NCBI GenBank assembly: GCA_033807775.1
Contig: CM066321.1
Location: 247,740,422-247,804,421 of the forward strand
Reading direction: 5' to 3'
DNA from: Saussurea involucrata
Taxonomy: Eukaryota > Streptophyta > Magnoliopsida > Asterales > Asteraceae
DNA length: 64,000 bases
Shown: in pieces, positions 23,664 to 35,281 of the stretch
How the letters are laid out: each line of letters begins with the position of its first letter
Numbering within the stretch: the stretch's first letter is position 1
Position numbers and translations under genes: made by a program
The notes under the pieces: generated by a model
Database searches by the model: none
What the model was told of the DNA's origin: nothing
What the model saw: only the letters and a program-made list of their open reading frames with translations

Positions 23664-25949
23664 ATGGCATCCTCTGAAGCTCCAACCACTGGCGCAACTA
23701 CTCAGTCTCCTACTACCTCTGAAAGTATTGAACTCATCAAAGCTCCTCATGTCAACTTCAAAATAGAGCAAGTGAATTTTCAAGGAAACAATCCTTATGC
23801 CCTCTTCAACTTTCCTCCAAGGAAGCAGATCACGCATCTGAACGACGCTGTTAATTTCCTTCAGACTTATCCTCTATCGACAGCTCTGACCATCAGACCT
23901 CCTGCTCACAGGCACCTTTTAGCTCAATTCTGGTATACTGCCAGAAGAGCTCAGATAACCTCCACCAAAGACCCCAAAAAGAAAATCGATGTCATCCTCT
24001 TTGACACCGATCATGGTTCGTCCAAGATTACTCCCGGCTCTATCAGGTCGGCCTCAACCTTCCTGGTAGTACAAAAGAAAAACGCTTCATCCCTCTACCT
24101 AATTCCAAGAACCCTGCTGATAGAGATGAACTCATTGCATTCTTTGATGCAATGAAGTATGTTTGGGGAACAGGGAGAGATGGCCTCCCTGAGAAGAAGC
24201 TTACCACGATCCAGAAGTCCAAAATGCCCAGCGAGATGAACTTCATCTTCGCTCATCAACTGCATGACAGCTAAGGTTAGGTCAACTGACCAAGCATCCA
24301 AACCCCAACATGCTATGGGGTACGCACTGCTGAAGGGCCTTCACATCAACTGGGCCAATATCATTTTCGACGACATTATGCTCAGAGTCGACGAAACAAA
24401 GAGGCCGCTGACTGCTCCATATCCTCGCTTTATGAGCGCTCTCTTCCAGCAAGGGCTAGGCGACGAATACCCAAAGCTGGGCGACCTGAAATTATCACAT
24501 GTTGGCACTAAGGTTCTCGACTACTCTCCCATGACAAACGAGGTACGTCTCACTACTCTCTTATCTGTTCTCAGACCTCCTACTTCTTCTACTTCTACGG
24601 CTACCACTACGGCAGCGGTAATCCCAACCGCTGGTACCCAGGCCGCAAAATCCACTCCTTCTAGAAAAATGAAACCTTCTGACACCCCACTTGGCACTCC
24701 TAAGCCCAAGAAGTCCTCCAAGGAGCAAACCCCTAAGTCTACCCAGGCTGAAGACTCCACGACTCTCTCTCCACAAGAGTCGTTGGAAAGTTCAGCGGTA
24801 CGCTCTGCCACAGCTGCTGAAACCACCCCTTCTATACCCGCTTCAGCGTCTCTACACGCTGAGGTTGTCTTGGAACAGAACCTCCCTCCCTCAGTACCTC
24901 CAAGTACTGCAGAAGTATTCCTCAGTGGAGCCAACGCTGAACCTGCTTCCCAATCCCTCTTCTCAACCTTCATTCCTTCTACTATTTCTTTGGTCACTCC
25001 ACCTCTATTCCCCCTGTCTACAACAAACATCATCCTGAGTGATACATCTGCTGAAGCTCTACAGCAGATGATGGATCAAAACACAGGACCTGCACTTCTC
25101 AGCGTCAAGGCTCTCTGGAAGACGACATGGAAAAATATTCAGGTTATCGAAGCTTCGATGACTTCGTCAACCACCCCGCAGGGATACATAACACCCTAAA
25201 CACTTCTCTCTCAAAATCCCCAACTTCTGAGCTTTTATTTGTTCATAAGTTTAAATCTGTTACAGGTCCTAATTTGGGCGACGTCAACAACTCTCTCAAG
25301 GATTTGTCTACGAAAGTGGAATCTCTCACCACCACTCTCTCCTCAAACTCTCCAGTGGTTACAAACGCTGGAGAGGCTCTCAAAACACTCACCACCGAGG
25401 TGAAAGGCAAAGCTTCCAGTACTGATCTGGAAAAGATGGAAGGTAGTCTCTCAAAAGTTGTTGAGACTCTCACTGACAACTCCACCTCCATCAACACTCT
25501 GAACTCTACAAACAGCACCCTCTCCACCAACTTCACCACCCTGTCGAACGAAGTCACATCGTTGTCGACAGTGGTTGGAAATCTGCAGGGAGAGGTATCT
25601 ACTATGAAGTCAGAGGTAAGCACTGTGAAGACTCTCCTGCAGCAAATCCTCGATTGCCTGGACGCTCCAACATGTGCTCCATCCCATTTTACCCAGGTTG
25701 ATCGAGAGACTCTTGAAAGAATCCACCCTGCTATTTTTGGCCTGGAAGACAGAATAGCAAGGGTTGAAACTTGCATTGGGATCACTGGCCAAGAAGACAA
25801 TGATCCAAAGAATGCTGATGATGTTGCCGCTGCTGCTATTTCCTCCCCATCCGTCATGTGGAAGAGGGGGAGAAGAAGACCTTCCACATAACTCTGAGGG
25901 GGAGGGTATTATTTCTACAACTGCTGATAAATCTCAGGGAGTAGAAAAC
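23664..25949 (+). pseudogene. Additional (env-position) ORF of element D, N-terminal and coiled-coil part
   Basis: Begins MASSEAPTTG. The N-terminal domain includes HRHLLAQFWYTARR and, after small frame changes, GLHINWANIIFDDIMLRV; a Pro/Thr/Ser-rich linker (24590-25080) and a long coiled coil (25250-25640) follow. Shifts of one base are inferred near 24046, 24258, 25120 and 25852, each restoring recognisable sequence in a neighbouring frame, so the copy is decayed. No signal peptide or membrane segment is visible, which argues against a real envelope. It stops where N2 inserted and resumes at 32663. Function unknown; same family as the ORFs in E and G. Confidence 0.75.
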
Positions 25950-26287
25950 TGTAATCCCAGATCTAATCAAGTAACAATCAAGAATTCAAGAGATCTTCAT
26001 TAGAATAGAGAAAGAATACAAAGATGAGAATGAGATCCACTTTCTCTCTCTAAACTCTCTCTCTAGGAAGTCATCCCTCTCGCTACACACTTCCTATTTC
26101 TCAATGTACACGTATGAATTTCAATTATGAGACTCCCTCAATTACAACTACAAGGTATCTATATATACCTTTGACTATCACCTTTAGTTACTTTGACATT
26201 GACCTTTAAGCCTCTACTTTGACTTTTACAATGCTTTGACCATTTACAAATAAACACTAAATCTTGGATACATTTTATGCACTAACA
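25950..26287 (-). repeat. 3' LTR of element N2 (338 bp)
   Basis: Minus strand starts TGTTAGTGCATAAAATG and ends GGGATTACA. A TATATATA box lies near plus 26158-26167. Confidence 0.92.
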
Positions 26288-28928
26288 ATCTCCCCCTATG
26301 GATTCAAGATTTAAAAAAATTGATGACGATAGTCTTCAGCTCTTTGTACCTTCAGATCTTCAACACTTTAAGCACTTTGAACAATCTCCCTCTTTGCTTT
26401 AAAGGAATATCAATCTTCGAAAGAATAACTCTGAAGAATCTTCAAGTAGGCGTTGTCTTCAGAAATCCAATCTGACTGCTTTAGTCTTCAACTAGATCTT
26501 CAAAATCAAATAGTCATCAAAGTATAGAAACACAATCTTCAAATCTTTCTGGTGTTGGTCAAAGTCTTCAAACAAAATCTTCATCTTTTTGAATATTCGT
26601 ATCACTGGTCTTTGAAACACGAATATTTGAAACATCGTAGCACAGATCTTTGCATCTTTGAGAAATATCTTCAGTCTTTGAACATGAAATGGCTTTTGAG
26701 CTTTAACGGGGTTTTGAGCTTTTCGAATATCTTGAACTGCGTATCTTCATCTCTTGAACAATAAACATCTTTGAATTTTGAACTTTTTCGAATCTTCTCG
26801 AAACATCTTGAAACATCTTGACATTTTATCTCGAGCTTCTTGACTCCAATAAAACTTCACTTTATTATGAAATTGGAACTTTCATATCATCTCCCCCTTT
26901 TTGATGATTGTGAGCATCATGATCATCAAAATTCTCTTTCAATTTCAGCAATCCTTGAATACCAATAACAATCTCCTCCTTCTGATCTGAATATCCGTCA
27001 ATTCCAAAAATATTTATCCGAATCTTTTCAAATTCAGACAACAGTAACGTGGTAACCCTGAAACAACTAATGAATCAGTTAAAATGCCTGTAAGTTGCAC
27101 GGAGCCACTTAGTACAACGAATGCACTTTGGAAAGGAGCTTTTTGATGTTCACTCCTCCAGGGCTTCCATTCAATCATCGAAAAACACTAAGGAATTTCT
27201 ATGAACGTTATGACAAGAAAACATATTCCTTGTGTGTACGTGCAAGTGTAGAAAGAATGAAGCAACATATGCTTGAAAAATTATAGGCTCAAATTGTGTA
27301 AACTGTTGAGACAGCAACAACTTTTCCACAGACTCAATGTGCATGAATGAAGAGCGAAGGTGGGGAAAACTTCCTTCTTTTTCAATATCTAGACCTTCCG
27401 AGTGAAGATCAGATAGATGATATGTTGCGTCCCCAAGAAAAATGAAACATCTCTTTGTTAAGAAAGAAATGAGTAGCTGGTGGGGTTAAATGCAAGAGTT
27501 GGCATGGGCTAGTTGCCTGTTTCAATGATGGTCACCAAAGAATGTGAACCAATCAGTAATGTGGCTGCCCGGCTCAGAAAATGGATAGTGCAGAGTTCTC
27601 TTATTCTTTTAACTCTGTTCTCACACCCTCTTTCTGTTTTTAGTCCGCTCACTTCTAACCAAACTCTCATTTTCATTTTACCTCAGCACAATGAGATACT
27701 CAACCGGATGAGTAATCTCCCCCACTCTTTGATTTCGACCCCTCACCCCTCAATCACTCAAGGATAACTTCTTGGGTAGTAAACACTGGTTAACGTGGAT
27801 CCATAGAAGTTTTGTAAATCCTCACACTGATTCCCATGAAATTTTGTCCTAAAACGGTGTGTTGTTCAACAGTTTAGCTTGAACAAACAAGAATAACGGC
27901 ATTTGATTAACATTGCCATTGGAATGTATGCTCTTCAATAATATCATGAAGATTTGAGCATTTGATCTTTGAAGATTTCTCAAAACAAGAATATTGAAAG
28001 AATGAAATGAATTTGAAAGACTTGTTTGAGAATCTGACAATGCATCAATCAGATCAAATAACATGAATGATAATCATGTAAGGTTAGGGTATCAAAGAAT
28101 TGGATATTTTGTTTATATGACCAAATATAAACAATCTTTGAATGAAATGTTTAAGTTCGAACGCTGAAATGAATATGATGCTCAATCAAAATTTGAAAAT
28201 TCAAACGGGAGTATTACCATCGAAAAATGTTTCATTTTGAGACATGGTAATAACAAAGTCAATATGAAGCTGAACCGGTGTGTGTGAATACTTGAAAGTA
28301 TAGAAAAGATAATACACAAGTATTAATCTTTAGAAACACACGGTCAGAAATGATGTAACGAGAATCCGAGATCTATATATATATGAATATATATATGAAA
28401 AACATTTAAAAATCACACTTCTAAATTCATAAAAACTGTTTGAGAATCAATAAGTGGTTTGAACATTTAAGAACACGTTTTCCATGCTTGAAAGTCGTTC
28501 TTATTTCAAACAATCTCAGATTAAGTTCAGAAGATACTTACAATGATATGTTCAAGCTCCCCCTCAAATCATGATAGACTGATTAAAGATCAGATAAGCT
28601 CCCCCTCAAAAACTGCAAAAGATCTTAATGAAACAAGATTAGTATATGAAACAGTCAAAGTATATAACAATGAAATACGAGTTCTAAACTGATATGTTTA
28701 GAAGTCAAACTCGTTGAAGTACGGGTCCTAAACTGATATGTTTAGAAGCCATTGTTTCTTTGAAGTCCGGGTTCTAAACTGATGTGTTTAGAAACCATAG
28801 TTTCTTTTGCTCCCCCTTAATGGTACATATACTCTTCAAAAATTTGCACCGCTTCTCTTCTGTTTTCATTCATGTGTGTGATATATATGTAACATTCAGC
28901 ACAACACATGATGAACCTGCAAAACAGA
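26288..28928 (-). other. Element N2 3' non-coding region
   Basis: 2.6 kb without a convincing ORF. It begins (left) with the PPT, is rich in CTTCAAA/TTTGAAC words (26320-26830), and near 28675-28805 has three copies of a roughly 48-bp repeat (GTTCTAAACTGATATGTTTAGAAG) shared with element C. Several CTCCCCCT tracts occur (26890, 28557, 28600, 28810). Small plus-strand ORFs of 60-84 aa look random. Confidence 0.65.
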
Positions 28929-30506
28929 TTAAGCTGATTTTGGTACCCAATGGGACTTGGGTCCTAGTGTGTTAGGTGCAGATCTCTTTGAAGGAATACT
29001 GTAAGTACCGTACCAAAAATGAACATTTTCTTGCTTAATGAAATCATGAGTTCCACAAGAAGAACAACACAGTTTCTTTTGTGCCAACCTAATCAAATAA
29101 TTTGCAGAATATATAGGATTAGGTTTAGCGAAAGACTTACTTTTGTGAGCATTGTGCTTCTTGCTTACCTTCGGTGGAGGAACAGATGATTTCGGGGCAT
29201 CTTTCTCAGGAGTAGATCCTTTAACTTTCCAAACCATCTTTACAGGCTTGTAGATAGGTGTATCTGAACTGGTAGTATCACGGTTGTAGAAAGGATTAGA
29301 AAGTCGCATCTGATCTTTTGATTTGACAGACGTTGTCAAAAAAACAGAAGAACGTTCATGAACAAAACTAGAAGCAGTCTTTGATGAACAATCAGAATCA
29401 GTAGAACCATCATTCGGCGATTGAACAATAGTATCGGCACTAAATTGTTCAGATGACTTAACTCTGATCTTAATTGCTTCCAATTGCTTAACTTTACCGG
29501 GTAGAACATTCCTTTCTTGAACAGTCAGGTCAAATGCCTTTTGTAGATCAGACTGGATCTTCTGCTCTTTCATAACCTCCGTTGCTAAAGCAGATAACTT
29601 CCTTGTAAGCTTTGTAATTTCAGCCTTAATGATGTCTCTTTCTTCATCAAAATTGTTCTTAGATATTTCTTTGAAAATTTCCATGTTTTTCTTTTGAAAA
29701 CACTTCTTTTCATTTTCAAAAATATCTCTCTGTTTAACAAAATCTTTTCTCTCCTTTTCCAACATTATTTCTAACTCAGATATTTTCTTTGAAAGCTCAC
29801 TATTCTCCGTTTTAAAAGATATGCGTTCAGTTTCAAAAATAGCTTTCTCGTTCTCAAATTTTTCACGCTCAAGAATCAAAACTTTCTCAAAATCAAAAAT
29901 TTGTTTTGAAAGTTTGATACATTTTAATTCCAAAACATTCTTTTCCTTAACACATTTCTTTGAAAAATCAGAAAACTTTTGTTGAAAAATATTTCTTTCG
30001 GTTTCAAAAGTATTTCTTTCTTTTTCAAAAACATGTCTTTTCATTATCATCTCTTCTTTAAAATCATTTAAAGCTTTTGACAAATCAGCATTCTTCTTTT
30101 CTAAAGAGATTATCAGGTTTGATTTGGAATCACATTCACATTGCTTCAAATCAGGTTGAGTCTTCAAGTCAGAAAGTTGTTGCTGGAGATCTTGATTATT
30201 CTTCTGTAATGTATTGATTTCAGCTTTCAATAAATTCTCTGACACTCTTCTTTCCTTTCTCATTTTTGTTTCCAAAACAGAAAGTTCTTTAGCAGACTCT
30301 AAATTCTTCTTCTTTAGATTACTGATCTCAGCATCCTTGCTTTTGATATCTTGAACAATCGTTGAGTTCTCCAACACACTCAATCTTTTGTTCAAATTCT
30401 CAATTGTTGTCCTATAATTGACTTCTTTTTGTTTAAGACCTTGGATCTTTATTCTATTGTCTCTGTCCTTAAGTGACTCCCAACCATAATATTCATCATC
30501 ATCCAT
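28929..30506 (-). CDS. Gag-like coiled-coil protein of element N2 (525 aa)
   Basis: Intact ORF starting MDDDEYYGWESL. Residues about 15-340 form a long Lys/Glu-rich coiled coil with repeated FEKERNTFETER-like units; a Ser-rich segment follows, then KMVWKVKGSTP, a zinc-knuckle-like CCSSCGTHDF...HFWYG and the terminal SHWVPKSA. Same order as the C protein, which is shorter at its N-terminus. The ATG is preceded by TTTAATCTTTTCAG (acceptor-like, about 30513-30526), which suggests a spliced leader. The stop TAA is followed by TCTGTTTTGCAG. No protease or RT motif. Likely binds element RNA or assembles with a helper gag (inference). Confidence 0.82.
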   Translation of the reverse strand: MDDDEYYGWESLKDRDNRIKIQGLKQKEVNYRTTIENLNKRLSVLENSTIVQDIKSKDAEISNLKKKNLESAKELSVLETKMRKERRVSENLLKAEINTLQKNNQDLQQQLSDLKTQPDLKQCECDSKSNLIISLEKKNADLSKALNDFKEEMIMKRHVFEKERNTFETERNIFQQKFSDFSKKCVKEKNVLELKCIKLSKQIFDFEKVLILEREKFENEKAIFETERISFKTENSELSKKISELEIMLEKERKDFVKQRDIFENEKKCFQKKNMEIFKEISKNNFDEERDIIKAEITKLTRKLSALATEVMKEQKIQSDLQKAFDLTVQERNVLPGKVKQLEAIKIRVKSSEQFSADTIVQSPNDGSTDSDCSSKTASSFVHERSSVFLTTSVKSKDQMRLSNPFYNRDTTSSDTPIYKPVKMVWKVKGSTPEKDAPKSSVPPPKVSKKHNAHKSKSFAKPNPIYSANYLIRLAQKKLCCSSCGTHDFIKQENVHFWYGTYSIPSKRSAPNTLGPKSHWVPKSA

Positions 30507-32324
30507 TGTAACCTGAAAAGATTAAAAATGATCGTTGTCAGATACTTCGTGAGAAGTAGAATTATGCACACACGATAATCAGAGAAAAATCGATTAAAGT
30601 CAGAAAAATTTTCAAAATCAAATTTTGAATAACAAATTATAAAATTTGTCATTCAAAAATTAATTCCGAAAAATTAATGCGGAATACTGGACTTTGAATC
30701 GGTAAACCTGCAAAAAATAAGAAAAATATATCGGTCTCGAGCAAAAGCAGGTAAAAATTGATAAAACGGACTAAAAATGAAAAATACTAAAAAAAATAGG
30801 GACTAAAAATGAGAAAATATGAAACTAAAAACGAAAAATAAGGACTAAAAGTGTAAAATACTAAAACTTATAAAAAATAAGGACTAAAAATGTAAAAATC
30901 TAAAAATTAAAATTCTAGGGACTAAAAATGTAATAAACTGAAAATCAAAACTAAAGGACCAAATCTGTCACTTCCTAAAACTTTAAAACTACAAGGACCA
31001 AATCTGTAATAAACCTAACCTTAACTACATGGACTAATTTTGACAAAAACTGAAACAAACTAAACTAGACTTAACGACACTAACAGAGTTAGGACCAGAA
31101 TTGTAAGAAAACTAACGACAAATTACAGGGACTGGTTTTGACAAAACAAGAAACTTGTGGTACTGTTCATCATCACCTTAAAATAGAAAACACGATCTGT
31201 TAGTTTTCAGTTTACGAAATCTTGTTCAAAACTCAACCAAATCGACTGAAATTTGTTTCTATGTGATCCAGAAACGAAATTCAGTCGAATTCAATGAACA
31301 AATGTCGATCATGCACACAAAATCGATTGTAGAGAAAACTTGAACACAAACTCCGGCATGAATAGGATTTTCCAACGAGAAAGAACAGCTTCAGTTTTGT
31401 CCGACTAGAAAGCACGTACGACAGTTGGTGTTATACGACAGTGTGCGACTAGACATAACAGTAGCTTGCGACAGTCGTAAAGCTTGCGACTAAAAAATGG
31501 CGTCCGACTAAAAACTCATCCGACAGTCGTATGAACCGTGCGAGAGTTATGATACATACGACAGTTATGATGCTGTTGTATACGACAGTTTTGAGTATCA
31601 AGTCGGATATAACATGTACGACAGTTATGAACAAGTCGTATAAAAAGCGTACGAGAGTTATGATCATACGACAATTATGAGTTTTCCGGCAAGTTTTTCC
31701 AGATTCCGGCGAGAGACGTTTTTCCGGCGAAGTCTTTCAACAACACAACTTTCTAAAAAATTAACTGTTTTCAATTCTGAATATTGAGAACTGTTTGCCT
31801 CTCAAAAACGAGCAAATTTGTGAAGGTTTTATCAAAGAAATCTCGAAAAACAATGAGATCGATCACCAAAAGTTTTATGAAGCTTCGATGAACATTCTTC
31901 AATCTGCAACCTCACAAAAACCTGCTGATTTCTTCCTCCTTTTCAGATATGAAACTTGATATGTGATTGAAAACAACAAACGAAGCTCTCTGTGATGTCA
32001 AAACAGATTAAACAACACAAAAATGATCATATCAATTATGACTTCGTGAAGAACTTCGATGAACAGTAACCTAACAAAAAATTTCAAAACACAAATTTAG
32101 TTGTTTAGAATCAAAACATTTGAGTTAAAATCGTTTCAAACAACAAATAAAATCGATTGTGAACTGAAATCAATCAAATACACACACGAATTCCGAAATT
32201 TTGAAGATTTTTCAAGAAAAATCTAAAAAACTCAAGAACTTCAATTTTCTTCAAAAATTGATAAAATTTCTTCAATTTGGACAGATTTGTGCATAATTCG
32301 GACTGATCTAGCTCTGATACCACT
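30507..32324 (-). other. Element N2 leader with repeats and primer site
   Basis: Non-coding leader of about 1.8 kb. 30760-31150 holds a degenerate repeat of GGACTAAAAATGTAA spaced about 45-60 bp; 31400-31690 holds many TACGACAGTTATGA words in direct and inverted form (CGAC/GTCG arms). The primer site is at 32311-32322 (plus GCTCTGATACCA). Confidence 0.75.
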
Positions 32325-32662
32325 TGTAATCCCAGATCTAATCAAGTAACAATCAAGAATTCAAGAGATCTTCATTAGAATAGAGAAAGAATACAAAGAT
32401 GAGAATGAGATCCACTTTCTCTCTCTAAACTCTCTCTCTAGGAAGTCATCCCTCTCGCTACACACTTCCTATTTCTCAATGTACACGTATGAATTTCAAT
32501 TATGAGACTCCCTCAATTACAACTCCAAGGTATCTATGTATACCTTTGACTATCACCTTTAGTTACTTTGACTTTGACCTTTAAGCCTCTACTTTGACTT
32601 TTACAATGCTTTGACCATTTACAAATAAACACTAAATCTTGAATACATTTTATGCACTAACA
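32325..32662 (-). repeat. 5' LTR of element N2 (338 bp)
   Basis: Same length as the left copy; differences seen include T/G and A/T changes near 32537 and 32564. Followed by TSD AAAAC. Confidence 0.92.
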
Positions 32663-34405
32663 AAAACCGTGAGGGAACCAAGAAACCTCCCTCAGATTCT
32701 GAGGGGGAGAAACTCGATGAGGACGCTGATGTTGAAGTCCTAGAACCGTCTGCTGATGATGATGAGGCTGAAGAAGAAGAAGACGATGAAGACGTCGATA
32801 TCACTGATGATGAACCATCATCATCCCCTAAAAACGATGATGATGATGAAGATATCGATTTCTCTTTCCATCTAATCAAAAGCCCCCTGCTCTTAAAGGA
32901 ATAATCGTTACCGAATCATCAGGGGAGGGGACCACGAAAAAGCCTCCAGCGACTAAAGCAGACAAAGGCAAAAATAAAGGCCTCGCTGCAAAAGGCAATC
33001 TGACCATTCTTCAAAGAAAGCCAGTTTGTCAGGTATAATATATTTTCTTCCCTTACACTGCATCCCTCCTCTATCCTTTCTCAACCTCAGTTCTCCTCTC
33101 CATAAAACCTCTATACACTTAAACCTCATTCTTTCTCTATCTCTTCTCCCAAATGATCTTACTTAAACGATCGTTATGTTTCAGCTAGTCCTCTCCCCGG
33201 CTTGAGGATCCAGCTGAAGTTCCTCCAGCTACATCAACAATAAATCCAGCCCCGAGTGCTGAATAAATAATCCCAATCTTAGACTTCGCTGAGACTGATG
33301 AACCTGAAGAAGAACTGCTCTCTCACAAAAATAGACCTTCCTTGGCTCCTCAAACGCTAAGTGAAGAAGAACTAAAAAAGAGAGAAGCAATGATCAAACA
33401 GCTTGAAGATCAGCGAATCATCCTTCCTCGATACAAAATATCAAGAAAAGAAGTCGCTGAACACTTCAAAGCTGAAAAATAACTCGCCGGTCGAAAGAGA
33501 GTTGAAGAAAAAGACAAAGCTTATGCTATTGAGCTCGCTCAACGATCGGTGGAAGATCCTGCACTGAAGAAGACCCCCATCGCTGTTCAACGACAACTAT
33601 GGAAGGATGCCCAAAAGATCATCGAGAAGAAGACCAAGGTATCTGACTCAACTCTAGAATGGTGCAAAGAACAAATTCACTATCGATTCCATGTCTCAAG
33701 AATCAACAAGGTGAACATCAAGGGAAGGGTGTCCTTAAAAGTTCCAGTTGTTGAAGCCGACATATTCAGAGAAAATGGTAGTAAGGAAACCATCTATGCT
33801 TCTTCGATCATCAAGTACGGTTTCTCTGAGTGGTTGGAGATGCGAATAGCAATTCAGCGATCTCGCTTAACCTTTAAAGACCATGTCGAGAAAGTTTTGA
33901 ATAAACAAATCGACTTGGTTACATCTGCTATGGATATTCCTCCTCCTCCTCCTGCTCAAGTTCAACGAAGAAGGGCCTCTGCAAAGAAAAGATAATACCT
34001 TCAGACTCAGGTCATCCTATCCGAAATGAAACCGTAATTGGCTTTTCACGTGAAGAAGTTCTTGGTCCTGAACCTGATCTCTCAGCTCTCGACATCTCCC
34101 TGCCTCCTGGTGAACGCTTTGTTCCTGGAAAAGTCTTGAGTGATCCTTATGGTATCTTCTTCAGAGACTACGATGGACGAGAATGCTTCCAACACGTCTC
34201 TGAGCTATGCATTGCCCCTATCGAACAACTCATATATCTCTTCTACTAGTGAGGTTTCAGAGAAGATCTTCTCGGATACTTCTTCAAACCCCTGATCTTT
34301 AAATAAGCAAAGCGAAGACGGGATCTTGGACAAGAAGTCCCTGATTGGATGATCCATGCCATAAAGTCCCTTGATGAACTTCTCATTAAGGATGAACCTG
34401 TATAG
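32663..34405 (+). pseudogene. Additional ORF of element D, acidic and C-terminal part
   Basis: Continues the gene cut by N2. First comes a strongly acidic stretch (EAEEEEDDEDVDITDDE, about 32750-32870), then a Lys-rich segment (KKPPATKADKGKNKG near 32940), a likely intron (33033-33184), a Glu-rich helix and the C-terminal module 33549-33995 with HYRFHVSRINKV, RENGSKETIYASSIIKYG and SEWLEMRIAI. The end is in another frame (PPGERFVPGKVLSDPYGIFF) with stop TAG at 34403-34405. At least two frame changes and in-frame stops show decay. The acidic tract after a coiled coil and basic patch recurs in the E and G proteins. Confidence 0.7.
33033..33184 (+). other. Possible intron inside the additional ORF of element D
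   Basis: Donor GTCAG/GTATAA, 152 bp of CT-rich and AT-rich sequence with stops in the coding frame, and acceptor TTATGTTTCAG. Coding-like sequence is present on both sides. By appearance a normal plant intron. Confidence 0.45.
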
Positions 34406-34542
34406 CTGATAGGATTTCCTGTAATTCTTCTATCTTTATCAGCTTATATCTTTTATACTTGTAATTTTTCCACTTCCCTCTGTAACTTATACGAAGTTTA
34501 AAGAAAAATTTCAGCGTATGTACTTTACTCCATCAGTACTTA
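34406..34542 (+). other. Element D 3' untranslated region, first part
   Basis: Non-coding; interrupted at 34542 by element H and resumed at 47042. Target duplication ACTTA is at 34538-34542. Confidence 0.6.
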
Positions 34543-34806
34543 TGTTAGGACACTGAAGTTGTCCTTTATAATAGAAAGTTTTGTAAAGCAATAGCTGTGT
34601 TAAAGGGCTTAGGCTTAATTGTTGTAGCAAGTGATGAAGACTATAAATAGGTCTTTACTTGTAGTTTGTAAGAAGTGAATTCATTAATACAAGATGTAGA
34701 TCTCTAATCACTTTGTGTTCTCTCTAGGTTAGATTTCCTTTTCAATAATGTTCTTCATCATCTTGTTACACAATACTTGGATTGTATGAAGGTCATGGAC
34801 CTAACA
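34543..34806 (+). repeat. 5' LTR of element H (264 bp)
   Basis: Starts TGTTAGGACACTGAAG and ends GGACCTAACA. CTATAAATAG at about 34643-34652 is a good TATA box. Confidence 0.92.
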
Positions 34807-34808
34807 AG

Positions 34809-34820
34809 TGGTATCAGAGC
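34809..34820 (+). promoter_or_regulatory. Primer-binding site of element H
   Basis: TGGTATCAGAGC two bases after the LTR, complementary to initiator tRNA-Met. Sets the plus orientation. Confidence 0.92.
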
Positions 34821-35104
34821 CAAATCGAAGAATTTTTCATCGATACGATCATTGGATCTTCACAATTCAAGCGTTTTTAGCCCTATTTTGCTCAGATTTC
34901 GGAGATTTATGGTGTTTGTTCAAGAAAAAAAGTCGAACTCACTTTTTGGATCAAAACTTCATCAAATCGATCGAATTACATGTTTTGATCAACTAGAAAT
35001 CTGTTCATCTTCATTTTTCGAATAAGTCTGCGAAAGAATCACTGAAATTGGTCAAGAATTGAAGAAGTTATGATGAATTTAGTGATTTTCGAATGCTGTT
35101 ACTT

Positions 35105-35281
35105 GAATTCGGATTATTCTTGATGAATTCGGATTATTCTTGATGAATTCGGATCCTTCATCGTTTACTGTTCATTGATGAATTCGGATCCTTCATCGTT
35201 TACTGTTCATTGATGAATTCGGATCCTTCATCATTTACTGTTCATTGATGGTTTCGAATCCTTCATGCTTTACTGTTCATG
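35105..35281 (+). repeat. Element H tandem array, left part (about 35 bp units)
   Basis: Units of TGATGAATTCGGATCCTTCA followed by TCGTTTACTGTTCAT, about four to five copies. The array is cut by Gypsy K at 35281; the target duplication TCATG (35277-35281) is itself part of the unit. Confidence 0.85.

Larger units (their letters stand above)
25950..32662 (-). mobile_element. Element N2: complete non-autonomous LTR element with an intact gag-like ORF
   Basis: LTRs of 338 bp (25950-26287 and 32325-32662) are flanked by the perfect TSD AAAAC (25945-25949 and 32663-32667). The primer site is plus 32311-32322 and the PPT abuts the left LTR (26288-26298), so it reads on the minus strand. Only one long ORF (28929-30506) is present, related to that of C; there is no pol. 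LTRs differ at about four positions by eye. Inserted in the additional ORF of D. Confidence 0.93.

Noticed and set aside
24543..24574. GTACGT...TTCTCAG as an intron in the D additional ORF
   Set aside because: Only 32 bp, below the usual minimum for plant introns, and the frame is open through it.
24521..25887. Antisense ORFs of 170 and 214 aa opposite the D additional ORF
   Set aside because: Shadows of a Ser/Thr/Pro-rich coding strand; no known domain.
32619..32879. 86-aa Ser-rich minus-strand ORF
   Set aside because: Complement of the acidic GAT/GAA-rich coding stretch of D.
23664..34405. Calling the additional ORF a retroviral envelope
   Set aside because: No signal peptide, transmembrane segment or fusion-peptide-like stretch seen; only the position is env-like.
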